Part shown: positions 47,301 through 57,822 of the stretch, piece after piece
Layout: each line of letters opens with the position of its first letter
How positions within the stretch are numbered: position 1 is the first letter of the stretch
Assembly (NCBI GenBank): GCA_027625915.1
Contig: JANTQA010000042.1
Span: 6,708,001 to 6,772,000 of the forward strand
DNA from: Anaeramoeba flamelloides
Lineage: Eukaryota; Metamonada; Anaeramoebidae
Length of the DNA stretch: 64,000 nt
Direction of reading: 5' to 3'
Program-made: the position numbers and the translations under genes
The notes under the pieces: generated by a model
Databases searched by the model: none
What the model saw: only the letters and a program-made list of their open reading frames with translations
What the model was told of the DNA's origin: nothing

Positions 47301-49707
47301 TTTTTGTCAAATAGATTTACTGTTAAATTTTTTTTTTTTTTTGAATTTTGACAATCAAAAGAAGGAGAATTCACAATAACCTTTATTGTTTCAAGCCGCT
47401 CCTTGAGTATGGATCAAATTCATGGGGATGTGACTTTAGCCTTAAAAAAAGTTTCCAAGAAAGAAATAAAAAATAATTTTAAAAAACTAAATTTTTAATT
47501 TAAACTTTTCAAAAAAAGATAATGAAAATGTAAATTGGGAAATAGATAACTTAAAATTATTAGAATTAAATCTAAACCGATTTAGAGAAATATTGATAAT
47601 AAATTGTTCTGGATGGAAAGGTCAAGAATATTTAAAAAATATTAGGTATAATAACAATATAAATAAACAGTTGTGTCGTAAAGTGCCGTAGAGTACCTAG
47701 GTTTTCTTGAGGTTTTCTGTTTTATTTGTGAAGTGTTCTAGGTTTTTTTTACTTTAGAAATAAACAGAAAATTTATTAAAATTTTCGGTTTATTTCTAAA
47801 GTAAAAAAAACCTAACGAAAATCTATTGATTTTTCAAATAAACAGAAAACTCAAGAAAACTTAACGGAAGTTTTTTTTAATTTCAGAAAAAACCGAAAAT
47901 GTATTTAATTTTCCGTTTATTTCCTAAATTAAAAAAAACCTAACGGAAGTGTTCTATCAAATGCCTTAGATTTTTCTCAATTCATAAAAATCAAAAAAAA
48001 AATAACGGCTGGTAGAGGAAATTAATTTCCTCCCTTCAAAATAAAAAAAAATAATAAATTAATCGAGTATTTGATAATGAAATGAAAAATCCCAATATTA
48101 ACAAGAAATTTCGATGTATATTTTAAATCCTAATTACTTCAATATTATTACAAATACTTGATAAAAACACGACTAATCCAACTCTATCAAACACAAAATC
48201 ATGAAAAAAAAAAAAAATTACTTTTCTTTTCATTTCATTCATTTGTTTACAATACACAATTCAAAATTATTTGGTATGATCAAACTGATAATAACCCATT
48301 TCAACAATATACTTGAAAATAAAACAGACCAATTTTTTAAAAATAGAATATTTCCTTTGCACATTAAAGAATCAAAAAGAATAAAGAGGAATTTTTCTTC
48401 TTATTTTGTGATCAAAAAAAAAAAACCTTTGAAATTGGTTTTTTTGTGGAATATAAAGCTATGAAGATGCTCGAAGAAGAAAAAGAAAAAGAAGAAAGCA
48501 AGTTGTCTAAAAATCTTAATAATTGGTGAAAATGTGGCTAGGTTGCTGTGAAAGATTTTGAATTCTTATTCAACTCCCTTTAACTTTCCTAGAATATTGA
48601 AAATGGTTTCAATCCAAGAACATATTCTTTAAAGAAAGGATACATGAAGGGTTGGTCGTTTTAGAAGCTCCTTTTTATTCATAGCAATTTATAACACCAC
48701 GATAGACTGAGAAACTATTGGTTTACCTTTAAATATTACTCTTGTTGGGGGGAAAGGATGTGTTATTATACAAACAAAATCAAAACAAAATATAATAAAG
48801 CTTTTGATCTCATCCTTGATTAAATTCAGTATTTCTTTTGTTGATTTTTAAAAAGAATAACTTTTTTTTTCACCTAATCTATTTTTTGATCAAACAAAAT
48901 TTTTTCTTTTTAAAAATTATTGTTGAATTAGCCAGAAAGCTTATCAACTATTTAATCAAAATTTACTTATTTATCACGATATTTTGCTATTTATCACGAT
49001 TTTTATCATAATTATCACGATTTTAGAGAATATTACAATTTGCAATATTCTCGCAATATTATCCATTATAGTGATTTTATGTAATATCTTGATTTTAAAA
49101 TATTTATTTGTGCTTTTTTAAACTTTATCAGGAATTACAAAAGAAACTGACAACAAACCTAATAATTACCCACTTCCAAAAAAAATGAGAAAAAATGTAA
49201 AGAAGTCATACAAGTAGAACTCAGGTCTTTCTAAATTATGAGCTATGTTTCAGAATTTTTCTATGAATATTTGAATTGTTTTTTATTTTTAATTTTGCAA
49301 TTAAAAACACAATAGAGAAAAGATGTCTTTAATTGTTAATTTTTTAATGATTTTAAAAATAAAATGATTTATATGTTTTTTAAACGAATCGATAAGAAAT
49401 GAATGGGACATTAGAAATTTTTTTAACAAAAGTAATTTTTTTTAAATGTATATGAGGAAAATTGCATCTTGTAAGAGGTATTTAGGTTCTCAAAGTTTTG
49501 TTTTGGAGTATATCCAATTCTTTATAATTTATTATAATTTTTTTAAAAAAAACAAAAGGATGTATTTTTATGGATAATTTCTCAAAAAGAATTCTTTCTC
49601 ATAAAAAAACAATAAAGTTAAATGTTCAATTACAATCACAATTGGTTTTAACTATTATTTTGTTTGAAAATTTATATTTTGAGTGTAGTAATTTTTTGAA
49701 TGGTTAT

Positions 49708-49766
<59 letters not shown>

Positions 49767-51212
49767 ACTGGAGATCTAAATTAACACTAAAAAGTGATGA
49801 TTAGAAAGAGGAGAAAAAAACCAAAAAAAAAAAATTCTTACTTCAATATTTTCATTATTTAATTCAGAATATTTTTTATCTTTCAATAAAAGTATCCAAT
49901 TTGATAATTCCTCTTTTTTTTTTTGCTCAATATTTTGATAAATATTCAAAAAATTGATCTTTGTTTCTTTTTTAATTATATCTTTCATATAAATAGATCT
50001 TGAGACCAAAAAAGCGTTTACGCCACGTTTACCTTTAATTTTGGGATCGATACCAGCTTTAAGAAGTGTTTGAATATCCGCAACTTCGCCTTTTTTCGTA
50101 GACCTGATCAAGATATATTGATCGTTAAAAACTCTTGTGGTTGATCCATATTGCAATAATATTTTTATTATCAAATGATTATTATTTTCTAAAGCTTTTT
50201 CAATTGGAAATTCATAACTGTTAGTATTGCCATTAGGATTAGCGCCTAGTTGTAGAATAGTTTTTAAACATTCAACTTGGTTATGCTTTATCGCGACAAA
50301 AACTGGGTGCTTTCTTCTTGGGTTGGTATAGTTAATATCAACACCATTTTCAACCAATATTTTAATGATCTCATTTGCACCATATTTGATAGCACTGTGC
50401 AGCCACTTGCGCTTTATTTTGGATCCCTTATCATTTTTGATATATTCCAAATATTGGGCTGCTTCGTCAAATTCGTTTTCGCGTAAGAAAGATAGAAATT
50501 GTTCATCATGATTAAAATTTCCTATTTCAATTTGCTGCTCGTTATCCAATTCGTTATCATGACTCTTCTCACCGCCTGTGTGATACGTGTGATTGATTAA
50601 TTCATCTAAATTTTGTTCTTGATCTTGTTGATGACGATTGTTCATTAACACAGACCCTTGGTAACCAAATAAAATTTCTTCTCCTTTTTGCTTTTCAATT
50701 TCATTCAGATCAATCTTTCCTTCATCACGGTAAAGTAAGTTTTGTTTTTCTTCGCTTCCTTCAGATCCCATTAGCCTGCCACCACTTTCTGATTCGTTTA
50801 AAACATTTTCATAGTCATCAGATTCGATGTCTCTGATATCCATTTCTTTCATTTCATCTATTTCATCTCCATTTAGAAAGACTTTTTTATTATTATTTTC
50901 TTTCTCATTATCTTTTTTTATTTTGTTTTCATTTTCTTTTTCTTTTTCATTTTCGTTGTCTTTTTCATTTTCATTAATATTACTCTTTTCTTTTTCGTTT
51001 TGTGTTTGTGGTATTATTTTTGATTTTTCATCATTCCCTTCATAAGTACAATTTGGATCTTTAATACTAGGTATCTGAATTTCGTTCTCAAGTGCAAAAA
51101 AGATCGCATCTTCTAAGTTCTGTTTATGTTTTTTTAAACAATACCAAGCTTGTTCTTTTGTTATTTTGGGAATTATTGAGATTAAATGTTTAATTGTTTC
51201 TTCCTCAGTCAT
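44309..51212 (-). CDS. UBA-like / ankyrin / pseudokinase protein, two exons
   Basis: Exon 1 is 51212-49842 and exon 2 is 46015-44309. The 3,826-bp intron has GTAAGA and TTTAAAG ends in phase 0, giving NNENIE-KLFELALSNEF. The N terminus (residues 1-47) resembles a UBA/CUE helix bundle (ISIIPKITKEQAWYCLKKH). An Asn/Glu/Lys-rich linker follows, then ankyrin repeats (IIKILVENGVDINYTN, CLKTILQLGANPNG, IQTLLKAGIDPKI). These continue in exon 2 (LAKLLVSLGVDLEL, KTPLQLASEYNN). The C-terminal half has a protein-kinase fold signature, NLYSFGIILWELFMC. The catalytic loop reads HLGLNSSSVQLV, lacking the catalytic Asp, and the DFG position reads IDIF. It should therefore be a pseudokinase, perhaps a scaffold linking ubiquitin and kinase signalling (inference). 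It stops with TAA. The exon 2 frame has no usable Met at its start, which supports the join. Confidence 0.82.
46840..46990 (+). repeat. Dispersed repeat, inverted partner at 18270-18430
   Basis: Contains AATCAACAATC, ATTTTTAGAAAAAAGCG and AATAGTGACACTCAATTTCC, all shared with the partner. The copy lies in the ankyrin-pseudokinase intron. Confidence 0.65.
47440..48052 (+). mobile_element. LINE copy D, 3' end with palindromic modules
   Basis: The left part (47510-47660) matches the post-RT region of copies A and B (NWEIDNLKLLELNLNRF, then GWKGQEYLKNI). Palindromic modules follow at 47670-47960. The 3' terminus at 48012-48052 has the hairpin GAGGAAATTAATTTCCTC then CCTTCAAAATAAAA, the same design as the end of copy B at 22763-22812. 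Confidence 0.78.
47739..47813. repeat. 75-bp near-perfect palindrome
   Basis: TAGGTTTTTTTTACTTTAGA is followed by AAATAAACAGAAAA, and then by the inverted half (TTTCGGTTTATTTCTAAAG, then TAAAAAAAACCTA). Homologous palindromes lie at 56838-56912 and 62559-62631 in the same surrounding order of blocks. Confidence 0.9.
49712..49766. repeat. CA/TA compound microsatellite
   Basis: CATACATA leads into about a dozen CA units, then about a dozen TA units. It lies in the 3.8-kb intron, near its donor end. Confidence 0.95.
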
Positions 51213-52020
51213 TTTTTTAATTTGTAAGATTGAAAAAAAAAATAAAAAGAAAAAAAAATAACAAAAAATGATCTTTTTTTACTTTTTCAGAGGAAAGTTG
51301 TTCGAATAACCAATGTTAACTTTTTTGTTGGTGTTTTTGAAAATAACTGTTATTTTTTATTTAAAGGGTGATTCTTTTTTTTGGTTGTGGCTTTTAAGTG
51401 ATATTTTATTTTTAATGAAAAATACCGTTTTAGTAAAAATTATACTTTCTGAATTAAATAGTATTTACATTTGTACTTTTTACTAAATCATTTTACCTAA
51501 ACGTGCCATCCCTAATCACCCTATTTTTGAAATAACTCAATCAAATTTCAACAAAAACTCCTCACCAAAAGCTACAACCACCAAATCTTTCCGTTTGATC
51601 CGAAAAAAAACTAACATAAAAAGACAAAGGTTTTATGAAAAACTGTTTTTTTAGCTATTTAAATGAGCAGAAATGATTTCTGTTTATTTTTCAAGTTTTT
51701 CTGAAAAATGGAAATTAAAACAATTAACAATACCTCGAAAAATTATTTATGATTATTTGAGAATCAATTTTTGTGATGAATACTATTAGTTCTTAATTTG
51801 TCTCAGAAATAAGTATAATATTTATTTACTTTCCCATAATACCAGGTAAATAGTTAAACAAATAAAAATAAAATTAAAGTTGACAATTCATAATAGGTAT
51901 TTCCAAAAAAAGTGTGGCATTTTTTTTTATATTTCATTAAAAACAATCTTTGTTATTGGATCTATTCGTTATTTAATAATACCAAAAAAAAATTAATACG
52001 GACCAATTGAAACAATTACT
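51213..52020. other. Intergenic, upstream of the ankyrin-pseudokinase gene
   Basis: AT-rich sequence. It presumably holds the promoter on the minus strand. Nothing else is recognised. Confidence 0.5.
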
Positions 52021-52420
52021 ATGGTCGAATTTCAAAATATGTTATTTGAAATAGTGTCAAAAAATGGGGGAAAAAATAAAACTTTTTCTGTAGATAATGA
52101 TGTAAAAAAAATTTCAATAAAAAACTGGAAATATGGCAAAGATACAAATGATATTTTAAATAAGTCAAATATAGTTATATATTTTCATTTAATTGAAAAA
52201 TTTATCAAGATTAAAAAAGTTATGAAAATGATTTTTTTCGATTAAAAAGAAAATAAAAAACATCAATTTTCTCCCCTAAAAAATATAAAATAGAACTGAG
52301 ATCAGAAAATTTTAATATCTTTTTTTATTGTGATGACATACAAACAAACAATTTGAATTATTATTATGAATGAATAAATTAATTGTTAAGGATTTTGTAG
52401 ATTTAAATAGTGTTATGAAG
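52021..52420 (+). pseudogene. Remnant of an unknown coding element, partner at 43830-44170
   Basis: A 74-codon frame (MVEFQNMLFEIVSKNGGKN...) runs from 52021 to 52245. Homology with 43830-44170 starts about 52100 and continues past its stop to 52420, so the frame is part of a longer decayed sequence. The duplicate copy is also broken. I do not recognise the family. Confidence 0.45.
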
Positions 52421-53219
52421 AATGGGTTGAATAGAATAGATATTTCAAAATTAATTTTCCCCACTTTTTTGGAAATAGTTTTTACATTTTAAACCACAAA
52501 TAGTAATATTTTAACTTTTAAATCCACAATATTTCATTATTTTTTTTTTTTTGTGATCCTTCTTAAATTTTATTTTTTGATATAGCATTCAATCTTTATA
52601 TAAATTTATTTATTTATAATAATTTAACCATAATTTTGATACTTTTATGATAAATAATATAAAAAATGCATATATTACTGAGAAATTATCATTTTATTTA
52701 TTTTTTTTCAAACAAAATCGGAATAAATATTAAAATAAGAGAAAAATGGAATTTCTTTTGTTAAGGCCTAAATTAAAAGAATAATATGAATAATTTTCTA
52801 AAAAATCAATTCAAGGAATTGAAAATAATTTAAAAAAAAAAAAATCAGAATGCGAAAGAATTTCTTTAAATACTTGAAATTAAATCAAGAATTATTTTTA
52901 TTTGGTAAGGAAATCATGTCTTAAATAAGAAAATGATCTAAATCAACTTAAATTAAAAGATTATTCAAAGAGAATATAATAATCTCAAAAACCAAGAATT
53001 TTATTTTTGTATTTTTTTCATTTAAAACTTTAAAAAAAATGTCAGAAAATTGAATTTGTTAATTTAATTTAATTCATATCTTTAAAAATAATTTTTAATT
53101 AATTTTCTATTATATAATAATATTGTTTTTTTTATCTGAACAGATTTTAAAAATTCAAAAATAAGAAATTAAAAAGTAAAAACCAAATATTAATACAACT
53201 CAATCAATAAGATAAATAA
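52421..53219. other. Intergenic, nothing recognised
   Basis: AT-rich sequence with homopolymers. No ORF or repeat partner was found. Confidence 0.5.
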
Positions 53220-53455
53220 TATAAACCAAATTTCAAAATTAGGGGCAAATTCTTTATTGTAATTTTTTAATTTTCATTTGTCTTTTTAAAAATACAATGA
53301 TTACACAACATTTTTATTTATTAATCTATATGATTATTTCCTCTAAAAATAAATTTGTAAAATACCTTATTATTCTAAAAAAAAACAATTAAACTAATTT
53401 TTTTCTGATTGAAAAATGTGCCACTATTTTTGAAATTATGCTTATATTAAAAAAT
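53220..53455 (+). mobile_element. 230-bp MITE, copy 2
   Basis: The terminal inverted repeats read AACCAAATTTCAAAATTAGG and, reversed from the right, AAGCATAATTTCAAAAATAG. The whole length aligns to the reverse complement of 24421-24651. Confidence 0.88.
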
Positions 53456-55161
53456 TATATAAACTCTTTTTCAGTCAAATTGTCCCAGTTTTATTGAATA
53501 AAGATAACATATTCAATGATTTAAATAGATTATTCTTAGAAAATTTTTTTTTTCAATTTTAAATTTGATCATTTTTTCTACTTTATCCAAAAGTTTTTTT
53601 TTTTTTTTTTTTTCTTTTTTTTTAAAAGTAAATTTGAAAAAAAATCATTTGAAACTAAAAAATTAAAATTAAGAAAATTGAGGTTTTGTAATTTCTTAAC
53701 AATTCATACATGCAAAAATCTAATAATCAACAATTTTAATTTTCCAAATAAATTGAGAAATTTTACAGGAGACGTTCCAAAGAAAAGGTCACAAAATTTT
53801 ATTTAATAATTTTTTTTTTTTGAAATTTTTGGTTTGTTAGGGATTTTCTTTAATGAATCTCAACTCTAATCCGAAGTGTATTATTACTCTTATTCATAAA
53901 CAATCTTCGTTTGGCTGATTCTTAAAAATAAAGGGACTTTTTCATTTTTGGCTGGGTAACTTTGAGTATAATTGAGTTTAGTTAAAAAAATAGACAAATT
54001 TTATAAGGAAAAAAAATATTATTTTTTCATTTTTAAAACATCTTTTGTTTTATTTTATAATATCATTTTCTTAAACAAAATTTAAATTTTTTTGGAATGG
54101 TAATTGATAGACAAAACAAATTTTCTAGGTAATATTAAAATATATAGGATAATTAATAAATTATTTATTTTAAACAATTTTGTTTAAATATTGTTTTTAT
54201 TTTAGAAAATGCCAAACAAATTGATAAAAAAAACTACATTAATATTCTTCTTCAATTTCTGAAATTGTGATAATCTCGGGTTTTTACAATTTAAAAAAAA
54301 AGATTGAAAAATACTTTCAAGTTTCCAAGGTTTCTGTGATTTTTGTGATTTCAATTCTTGAGAAAATTAAATTTTTGTATTGGTTTTTAAAAAAAATAAC
54401 TCGAATGAAGTAAAAGAAGTTGAAATTTTTGTCTTGGTGATCGGAATTGAATTTTCTATTTCAAAAAACACAATTTTAATATAGACAACCAATTTCTATA
54501 TCTCACAAAATTTCAAGGTAGAGTTGGAGTGGCTGTATTCAATCAACCATAAACAATTTAAATTTCAAAATATAATGTAATAAATTCATAAAAAAACTCA
54601 CTAAAACTCTAACGAGTTTTTCGAAAATAGTTAGATCTACTTTGGCTGTCAATAAATTAAGTGGGTACTCATGGGTACCTCCACTTTAATAAATTTTCTG
54701 TAAGTTTATTACTTTGTTCATAAAAAATTTGTTATGTTAGAAAAAGAATTTGATTTTAATTTTTCCCCATATTTACAATTAGGATTTTTGAAGCTACTAT
54801 TTATGACAGAGATTTTTTCTTAACAAAAACAATAATTTTGACTCAAGACTACAATCTTACTCTTTGACAATTCGATTAATTTTCAGTTTTTTTCGATTTC
54901 TCTATCAATACTTTTTGGTGGTTTGTGACGAATAATTATTATAGTTAAAAAGGCTATTTTTTAAATCAGGACTTAATTATTGACATTATATTATTTCTCA
55001 CAAAGATATACCTTGGCAAATACTAAAACAAGGAGATTATTGCAAACAATTTTGAAATTTCAGTTGATTATTAAAAAAAAAAGGAGAAAGTAATTTGAGA
55101 AAATTCACCAAAAATTTATCATTTTTTCTTTTCTTTCACAATTGAAAATCAAATTCTTTTT
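53456..55161. other. Intergenic, upstream of the two-B-box gene
   Basis: AT-rich sequence with T runs near 53600 and 53815. No gene or clear repeat was seen. The last few hundred bases are the likely promoter region. Confidence 0.5.
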
Positions 55162-55703
55162 TTGGTGTTTCGATTTATGAATTGCAAGAATTGTGAAAAG
55201 TCGCTTCAAGGAGAATTTGCCATTTTTTGCTTTGACTGTCAACAATACTACTGTTCTCGTTGTAACAAACCTGTTCATTCTTCAAACACAAAAACAGTTA
55301 AAAATCATAGTACACAACTCGAATTATGCTGTTCTAGATGCTTTCAAAAACAAACCAAACTGTCGCTTAGTTATTGCCCTGTTTGTAATCAAATCGCTTG
55401 TCAACGATGTGACAAGATCGTTCATTACTCTGAAAAATTTCAAAATCATTTTCGAAGAACGATAAATCCTTGTAAACATTTTTTATCTTTTTTGTTTTGG
55501 TTTACTCTCACTTTTATTGTTGCAAAAAAAAAATTTCAGAATTGTACCGATCTTATCAAACACCAAACGTCTTGAGAGGGTTAAAGATTTTGTTGTTTTC
55601 CAAATTTCGAACACAAATAGCGGTTAACTTAGTTTTTTTCAAAAAGTGCGGACTAAAAGTTTTAAAAGTTTGGTCTTTGAACTATCTAATTCAACCTTTT
55701 TAA
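55162..55703 (+). CDS. Protein with two tandem B-box zinc fingers
   Basis: Two B-box-type fingers lie in a row. The first uses C8, C11, C23, C26, C31, C34, H39 and H49. The second uses C57, C60, C72, C75, C80, C83, H88 and H96. B-boxes bind zinc and mediate protein contacts, commonly in TRIM-like proteins; no RING or coiled coil is seen. Either start, Met1 or Met6, is possible. The unspliced frame ends at 55575. A likely 68-bp intron (donor GTAAACAT after RRTINP at about 55471, acceptor TTTCAG at about 55538) would join to a Leu/Lys-rich tail ending NYLIQPF at 55703. As written, that splice makes TAA at the junction, so the 3' structure is unresolved. It may be a truncated relative of the B-box gene 2 kb downstream. 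Confidence 0.75.
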
Positions 55704-55919
55704 TCATTTTCGGGAACATTTTTAACAACACAAAGAACTCACTTTTTACAAAACACTCTTGCAAATGATCAAAATTCGAACTCTTCTTTATTTCAAAAAA
55801 AAAAAAAAAAAAAGCTCTTTAAATTGATTTCTAAAAAGAAAAAATATTACTGATAAATCGCAATTTATGTTTAGAAATTTTTACTCGATTTTCCTTTTTT
55901 GAAATTATTCTTATCTATC
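55704..55919. other. Intergenic, short
   Basis: Includes an A run of 16 near 55797-55812. Nothing else is recognised. Confidence 0.5.
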
Positions 55920-56095
55920 TTTGAATAAAGCATTTTATGAAGTCAAGTGTTAAGAAACTCTGTAAAATTGGTTTTTATTCAAAATATTCTTTCTCCTGGA
56001 CTTTTTGATAAGAAACAGTTCGAAGATTTATAAAAATGGAAATTGAACTAAAAATTTTTTGAAATTTATTAGAATTTATCAGTCGTGAACTTAAA
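55920..56095 (+). repeat. Dispersed repeat, partner at 31273-31450
   Basis: Begins TTTGAATAAAGCATTTTAT like its partner and keeps GATTTATAAAAATGGAAATTG. A frame after it (56101-56340) is not shared and is not supported as a gene. Confidence 0.7.
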
Positions 56096-56589
56096 AAAAT
56101 TTGGAATTGACTTTTGATGATCTTGGTGAAACTGAGAAGAAAAAAAAAAAGCAAACCTATGAAAAAAATTCATTTTTACTAATTTTTGGTTTCTGTAATG
56201 TTTCAATTAGTAACACAATCATTAAAAAATTTATACAAAAAAAAAAGCAAACCTTTGCTAATTTTTCACTTTTTAATAACTTCAATAATAATAAACATGA
56301 TTGGCTAATAAGAGGATCTTTGATCAAAAATTATTTTTAAAGATATTTTACAATTAAAGTTGGAAAATCCAATTTTCCAGGTTCTAAAATGTTTTTTTTC
56401 AATTTAATAGTTAAAAAATTTGGATAATTTTCTTTTCACATTTAAGAGGTCATTTTATTATATTTTAAAAGCATTTTAAATCTAATAAATATCTTTCAAA
56501 TAGGGAACCAATTATTTTAACTATTAAAGAATTATTTATTATTTTAAATTGAAAAAATTATTTTTTTTAGGATTTTTCTGGACACTTTC

Positions 56590-57190
56590 GTTATGTTTTC
56601 TTTTATTTTTTGTAATATAATAAACGGAAAATTTATTTAATTTTCTTTTTATTTCTCAAATTAAAAAAAAAACCTGGTTAGTTTTTCCAGAATTCCAAAC
56701 GAATAGAGCAAACTCAAAGATTTTACTCAATTCTTTTGAATTCTGAAAATTGCAATTAGGATTTTCTTGATTTTTCTGTTTATTTGTGAAGTGTTCTAGG
56801 GTTTTTTGATGTTTTCTATTTTATTTGTGAAGTGTTCTAGGTTTTTTTTACTTTAGAAATAAACCGAAAATTTATTAAAATTTTCTGTTTATTTCTAAAG
56901 TAAAAAAACCTAACGAAAATCGATTGATTTTCCAAATAAATAGAAAACTCAAAAAAACCGAACGAAAATCTATAGATTTTCGAAATAAAATATAAAACAT
57001 CAAAAAAACTTAGAACACTTAACAGATAAAACAGAAAACCTCAAGAAAACCTAGGCACCTGACGATACTCTACAGACACTTTACAGCACTTCGGTTAGTT
57101 ATTTTTAATTTAAAATAATAGTGTAAAATTCTAAGAGATCTTACTTGATTCTTTTTAATTCTGGAAAACCTAGGACACTCAATATTTATC
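56590..57190 (+). repeat. Palindromic module array (locus 4)
   Basis: Several foldback modules lie in a row, including the 75-bp palindrome at 56838-56912 and CCAAATAAATAGAAAACTC. The right side (57020-57085, ACCTCAAGAAAACCTAGG then GATACTCTACAG) is the inverse of the start of the array at 47675-47722. The locus is therefore itself a larger inverted arrangement. No LINE coding remnant adjoins it. Confidence 0.8.
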
Positions 57191-57822
57191 ATTAGTAATT
57201 TTTTTTCGATATTTCAGTTTTATTAGATGAATACAGCATTTACAAAACTATTAGTTAACATCTATTAAGGTAAATATCTCAAAGTTGAATTGAACGATAA
57301 TTGGTTTGCCAATTCAGTTAAAAAAAATATTTGTCCCAAAAAACCTTTTTTTCTCAACTAGAGACTTTTTAAAAAATTTGGTTATACTAAGGACAATAAA
57401 TACAATATCACTCAAGATTTTTCAGTGCAGGTATGTTGATTATATTTTAAATAGAACTTTATTACAAATTGATGAAATGGTAATTCAAGTATTAGTTTTG
57501 TCTAACTTGTTTTTTTTTCAATTTTATTTTTCGTACTATGGTATGAAATGAAAGCTATTTCAACTTCCAAAATATTTTTCTTGGGATTATAAGTTGAAAA
57601 AATGCAAGACCTTTACAAAAAAGCAATTAAAAATGTCAATTTTTGAGATTAATTTAGCTCTTCTTGATTAAGATTTGATATAAAATTAAATTTTTTTAAT
57701 TGGGATCCTCTTTATTTAAATTTGTTTGTGAATCCATTTTCTAATAAAAGATCATAAATACGATCAACAACAACAAAAAACAAACAAACAAAAATAAAAT
57801 TAAATTAAATTAATAAAAAGCA
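57191..57822. other. Upstream region of the B-box/PH gene
   Basis: AT-rich sequence. An 81-codon frame at 57306-57551 has no recognised family. An AAC-rich stretch (57760-57800, CAACAACAACAAAAAACAAA) directly precedes the ATG and is likely 5' leader. Confidence 0.5.

Larger units (their letters stand above)
46016..49841 (-). other. 3.8-kb intron of the ankyrin-pseudokinase gene
   Basis: It contains a 26-T run (46024-46049) at its acceptor side, the dispersed repeat at 46840-46990, LINE copy D with palindromic modules (47440-48052) and a CA/TA microsatellite near the donor. A small plus-strand frame at 48201-48464 is not supported as a gene. Confidence 0.75.

Noticed and set aside
48201-48464. 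87-codon frame in the ankyrin-pseudokinase intron
   Set aside because: Lys/Phe-rich, no family resemblance, intronic and on the opposite strand.
56101-56340. 79-codon frame after the dispersed repeat
   Set aside because: Starts at a non-ATG codon, Lys/Phe/Asn-rich, and has no recognised family.
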